Shown here: positions 13,399 through 16,063 of the stretch, in pieces
Numbering within the stretch: the first letter of the stretch is position 1
Layout: the number at the start of each line of letters is the position of its first letter
NCBI GenBank assembly: GCA_023402355.1
Contig: JAEXCG010000121.1
Coordinates: forward strand, 1 to 16,063
Direction: 5' to 3'
Source of the DNA: Bacillota bacterium
Lineage (GTDB): Bacteria; Bacillota; Clostridia; Christensenellales; Aristaeellaceae
DNA length: 16,063 nt
Notes under the pieces: model-generated
Databases searched by the model: none
What the model saw: the letters and a program-made list of their open reading frames with translations, nothing else
What the model was told of the DNA's origin: nothing
Made by a program: the position numbers and the translations under genes

Positions 13399-13914
13399 AT
13401 GCAAGATATTCAATGCGACATTCACTATCGGGAGGGCTATCAGGACCCCGCCCCCTATCCGGATATCTCCGTTTTGCAGCCGGACCCCTGCGCCGCCCGC
13501 CTCCTGATGGAGGACTACGCTGGAGGAACCAGCGAATTTACGGCGGTCAACCAGTACCTGTACCACCATAACACGCTGAGTCAATACCCGGACGTTGCGG
13601 AGCTTCTCGAGAAGACCGCCATCGTCGAAATGATGCACATGGAAAAGCTGGCGCAGGCGATTTTGCTGCTGGGTGAAAAGCCGGTTTTTGGATCGCCCGC
13701 GCCGTGGGCCGCAAATCAGGTCGCTTACGGGGAAACCCTGTGCGAGCGCCTGCACCTGGACATCGCGTCCGAGTACGCGGCGATCGCGCAATATCAAAGG
13801 CACATCGAGCAGATCGCCGATCCAAGCATAAAGGCGCTGCTCGCCCGCATCGTTCAGGATGAACGGGTCCACATCCAGCTCTTTCAGGAAGCGATTCGGC
13901 GCCATTTCTGCTGA
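13399..13914 (+). CDS. Ferritin-like di-metal four-helix protein
   Basis: A 171-residue protein of the ferritin-like superfamily, of the type often labelled rubrerythrin-like or manganese-catalase-like in Clostridia. The metal ligands are in the expected order: Glu46 (TSEFTAVNQYLYHH), Glu77 and His80 (AIVEMMHMEKL), Glu125 (IASEYAAIAQYQRH), Glu155 and His158 (DERVHIQLF). This is the E...ExxH...E...ExxH pattern of a di-iron or di-manganese centre. No rubredoxin-type CxxC tail is present. The first 30 residues are Pro- and Tyr-rich and lie outside the helical bundle. GGAGGA lies 6 bases before the ATG. It probably handles peroxide, oxygen or metal in the cytoplasm; the exact reaction cannot be told. 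It is transcribed alone and ends at a hairpin terminator. A weak -10 box (TACAAT, 13350-13355) lies upstream. Confidence 0.85.
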   Translation: MQDIQCDIHYREGYQDPAPYPDISVLQPDPCAARLLMEDYAGGTSEFTAVNQYLYHHNTLSQYPDVAELLEKTAIVEMMHMEKLAQAILLLGEKPVFGSPAPWAANQVAYGETLCERLHLDIASEYAAIAQYQRHIEQIADPSIKALLARIVQDERVHIQLFQEAIRRHFC

Positions 13915-13926
13915 ACAATCCGCCCG

Positions 13927-13966
13927 GAAGCCCGTCCTCTTTGTCAAAAGGAGGCGGGCTTCTTTT
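13927..13966 (+). terminator. Intrinsic terminator after the ferritin-like gene
   Basis: GAAGCCCG (13927-13934) pairs with CGGGCTTC (13955-13962), extended by CCTC/GAGG with one bulged T, and is followed by TTTTCC. It begins 12 bases after the stop codon. Confidence 0.85.
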
Positions 13967-14061
13967 CCGCTTATTGGATGGCAGATTTCATCCACCTATC
14001 GGAAGAAAGCTGGAAGACCCCGCGTTATATATTTGAAAGCGCGAAAGGGGGCCATTACTTT

Positions 14062-16063
14062 ATGAAGGATTCTATTTTACAAAAGCCGATCGCGTTGATG
14101 TGCGCGTTGCTCATGCTGTTGCTTACCGCTCTGCCTGTGATGGCGGACGAATGCCTGCACGAAACCTGCAAGCCGCATGTGCCCGATCCCAGCACAGGGG
14201 TCGTAGACACCCAAAGCCACGAATGCGAAAACTGCGGCGCGCTCCTGCCGCATCAGTATCAGAACAGCGGCTGTACGATATGCGGATATGTCTGCAATCA
14301 CGACGTGATGGTCGACTTTGGCGATCATCACGGGTGCGCCTGCGGCAGCAAGACGGCCCCGCATGTCTCGGACGGCGGTTTCGCGACGCAGGAACCCACC
14401 TGCAACACAGATGGACTAAAGACATTCACTTGCTCCGTCTGCGGCGCTACGCTGGGCACCGAGCCCATCCCCGCCACCGGCGAGCACGCCTGGGACGAAG
14501 GCGTCGTCACTACGCCCGCCACCTGCGTTTCCGACGGCGTAAGAACGTTCACCTGCTCCGTCTGCAATACGCAGAGAACCGAGACCATCCCCGCCACCGG
14601 CGAGCACGCCTGGGACGAAGGCGTCGTCACCACGCCCGCCACCTGCGTTTCCGACGGCGTAAAGACGTTCACCTGCTCCGTCTGCAATACGCAGAAGACC
14701 GAGACCATCCCCGCCACCGGCGAGCACACCTGGGACGAAGGCGTCGTCACCACGCCCGCCACCTGCGGACAGGCGGGCATCCGGACGTACACCTGTACCG
14801 TCTGTCAGACGCCGCGCACCGAATCCATCCCCGCCACCGGCGAGCACGCCTGGGATGGCGGCGTCATCACCAAGCCCGCCACCTGTGACCAGACCGGCGT
14901 GAAGACGTATACCTGCTCCGTCTGCAAGAGCACCATCGAGGAGACGATCCCCGCGCCCGGGCACAAGTGGGATGCGGGCGTCGTCACCAAGTCCGCCACC
15001 TGCAAGGAGCCCGGCACGCGCAAGTACACCTGCTCGGTTTGCGGAGGCACGCGGGAAGAATCCATCCCCGCGCTGCCTCACCGCTGGACGGGCCGCGTCG
15101 TCGTCGCGCCCACCTGCACGGACGAGGGTTACACGACCGACTACTGCGCCGTGTGCGGCGCGTGGCGCGAATACGACCAGACGGAGGCGCTCGGCCACGA
15201 CTTTGACGACTGGCAGCTCACGCGCATGCCTACCGCCACGAAGACGGGCCTTTGGGAGCGCACGTGCCGCGAATGCGACTACGTGCAGACCGCGACGGCC
15301 GCAAAGCTCGAAGCCTACCTCCCCGCTTCCGAACTGACGCTGGACACCTCGGACGCCGACACGCCTGCCTTTGGCATCGTGCTGAACGCGCCCGCCGCGT
15401 CCCTGCCGGGCGATACGGGCACGTTTACGCTCGTCCTCGACCTGTCGAGCGGAAGCTGGCGCGACGCCGATGTGACGCTAAACGGCTACGGCGCGCTTTC
15501 CGGCGCGAACGTCTTCGTCCAAAGCGCCGTCATCGACCGGAACCGTCCCTCCCGGCTGACCGTGCAGATCGGCCACATGAACGTCGAAGGCGGCCTGGGG
15601 CAGCTTGCGCTTTCGCTGCACCCCGAAAGAAGCGCGCGCGTGAGCGTCACGCTGGACGCGGACGGACAGCGCGCGAAGCTGGGAACGATCCGCCTGGCCG
15701 CGGCGGACGATTCCAGGACGGCCGCGGAGACGGCGCGCCCCTGGACGCCCGCCAACCTGCCCGCGAGCACGCAGACGGTCTTCATGACCCCCGGCGGCTC
15801 CGTGCTTTCGACGGACGGCGGCGCGGTCTGCGTCACCACGACGCCGCCCTATCTGGACGCCGTCAGCGGCCAGGTCATGATCGCGCCCGCCGACCTTGCG
15901 CCGCTGGACGCGGCCTACGACCTGTTCAGCGACGGGTACACGATGTACATTCAAAACGGGGACGCGCGCGCGGCGTTCATCGCCGGGTCGAACGTGGCGA
16001 CGCTCGCGGGCCAGTCCGAGGCGCTGTCGGCCATTCCCGTCATCAAGGGCGGCAAGCTCTTCG
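14062..16063 (+). CDS. Secreted Cys/His-rich repeat protein with copper-amine-oxidase-N-like domain, 3' end cut
   Basis: At least 667 residues, running off the right edge. Residues 1-28 are a Sec signal peptide (LMCALLMLLLTALPVMA, cleavage before DECLHETC). Residues 29-113 are rich in Cys and His (HECENCG, CTICGYVC, CACGS). Residues 114-393 hold seven tandem repeats of 38-42 residues, each with ATC, then TCSVC, then IPATGEH-W; a degenerate eighth follows to about 415. Repeats of this general kind are common in surface proteins of gut Clostridia, but their function is unclear; the Cys...CxxC...His set could bind zinc. Residues about 415-565 look beta-rich and match nothing I recognise. From about 570 the pattern resembles copper-amine-oxidase N-terminal stalk domains (YTMYIQNGDARAAF, AIPVIKGGKLF), which are non-catalytic surface modules. 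AAAGGGGG precedes the ATG by 10 bases. Any wall anchor lies outside the window. Confidence 0.85.
   Translation, partial: MKDSILQKPIALMCALLMLLLTALPVMADECLHETCKPHVPDPSTGVVDTQSHECENCGALLPHQYQNSGCTICGYVCNHDVMVDFGDHHGCACGSKTAPHVSDGGFATQEPTCNTDGLKTFTCSVCGATLGTEPIPATGEHAWDEGVVTTPATCVSDGVRTFTCSVCNTQRTETIPATGEHAWDEGVVTTPATCVSDGVKTFTCSVCNTQKTETIPATGEHTWDEGVVTTPATCGQAGIRTYTCTVCQTPRTESIPATGEHAWDGGVITKPATCDQTGVKTYTCSVCKSTIEETIPAPGHKWDAGVVTKSATCKEPGTRKYTCSVCGGTREESIPALPHRWTGRVVVAPTCTDEGYTTDYCAVCGAWREYDQTEALGHDFDDWQLTRMPTATKTGLWERTCRECDYVQTATAAKLEAYLPASELTLDTSDADTPAFGIVLNAPAASLPGDTGTFTLVLDLSSGSWRDADVTLNGYGALSGANVFVQSAVIDRNRPSRLTVQIGHMNVEGGLGQLALSLHPERSARVSVTLDADGQRAKLGTIRLAAADDSRTAAETARPWTPANLPASTQTVFMTPGGSVLSTDGGAVCVTTTPPYLDAVSGQVMIAPADLAPLDAAYDLFSDGYTMYIQNGDARAAFIAGSNVATLAGQSEALSAIPVIKGGKLF
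14401..15240 (+). repeat. Seven tandem coding repeats of about 120 bases
   Basis: Units start at 14401, 14524, 14644, 14764, 14884, 15001 and 15115, with lengths 123, 120, 120, 120, 117, 114 and 126 bases. Each encodes C-x9-C-x2-C-x(13-15)-H. The spans 14521-14640 and 14641-14760 differ at only 5 of 120 bases, while outer units diverge, which points to recent internal duplication from the centre of the array. Confidence 0.95.

Noticed and set aside
13915..14061. Promoter of the repeat-protein gene
   Set aside because: A TATATT box (14028-14033) exists but no acceptable -35 box accompanies it, so I did not list it as a feature.
14100..14888. A plus-strand frame and several minus-strand frames across the repeat array, with repetitive products
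   Set aside because: The repetition is only the echo of the 120-base coding repeats. The frame starting at 14062 has a signal peptide, ribosome site and conserved Cys spacing.
14401..15240. Possible CRISPR array because of regular spacing
   Set aside because: Units are contiguous, about 120 bases, in frame within a protein, and have no unique spacers.

Overview
The window reads as a GC-rich, Gram-positive-type bacterial chromosome segment, most likely an anaerobic Clostridia-like member of the Bacillota. This rests on strong AGGAGG-type ribosome sites, TTG and GTG starts, sigma-A promoters, a CcpA-type cre-like site, and a secreted Cys-rich repeat protein ending in a copper-amine-oxidase-N-like stalk. 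The assignment is inference; no 16S or marker gene is present.

Positions 1-10723 form a citrate uptake and cleavage locus. On the minus strand, in transcription order, are tctC, tctB, tctA (tripartite tricarboxylate transporter), then citD, citE, citF (gamma, beta and alpha subunits of citrate lyase), closed by an intrinsic terminator at 604-634. Two large hairpins sit inside this run, after tctC and between tctA and citD. A LysR-type regulator diverges from tctC. The 237-base gap between them holds overlapping divergent promoters, a T-N11-A LysR box, three copies of CATAANGCAAA and a 13/14 match to the cre consensus. Next come the maturation genes: a fused citX-citG gene on the minus strand and citC on the plus strand, diverging from each other. 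Together they make and activate the citrate lyase prosthetic group. A second LysR gene, cut by the left edge, lies downstream of citF. The encoded route is import of citrate (or a related tricarboxylate) followed by cleavage to acetate and oxaloacetate. No oxaloacetate decarboxylase is in view.

Positions 10740-12680 hold two separately transcribed genes. One is a MerR/TipAS-type regulator with a textbook 19-base-spacer MerR operator-promoter. The other is a cytoplasmic GH43-family glycosidase. Each is followed by a clear terminator. After about 350 bases without a supported gene come two serine tRNAs on the minus strand (anticodons GCU and UGA), sharing one consensus promoter and one terminator.

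The right end carries a ferritin-like di-metal protein and then a large secreted protein, cut by the right edge. The latter has a Cys/His-rich N-terminus, seven tandem repeats of about 40 residues, each with a Cys...CxxC...H pattern, a beta-rich middle and the start of a copper-amine-oxidase-N-like domain.

The points most worth a second look are the fusion of transport and lyase into one apparent operon, the dense control region at 6776-7012, the intercistronic hairpins, and the repeat protein with two nearly identical repeat units. I found no CRISPR array, insertion sequence, phage gene or clearly novel defence system.
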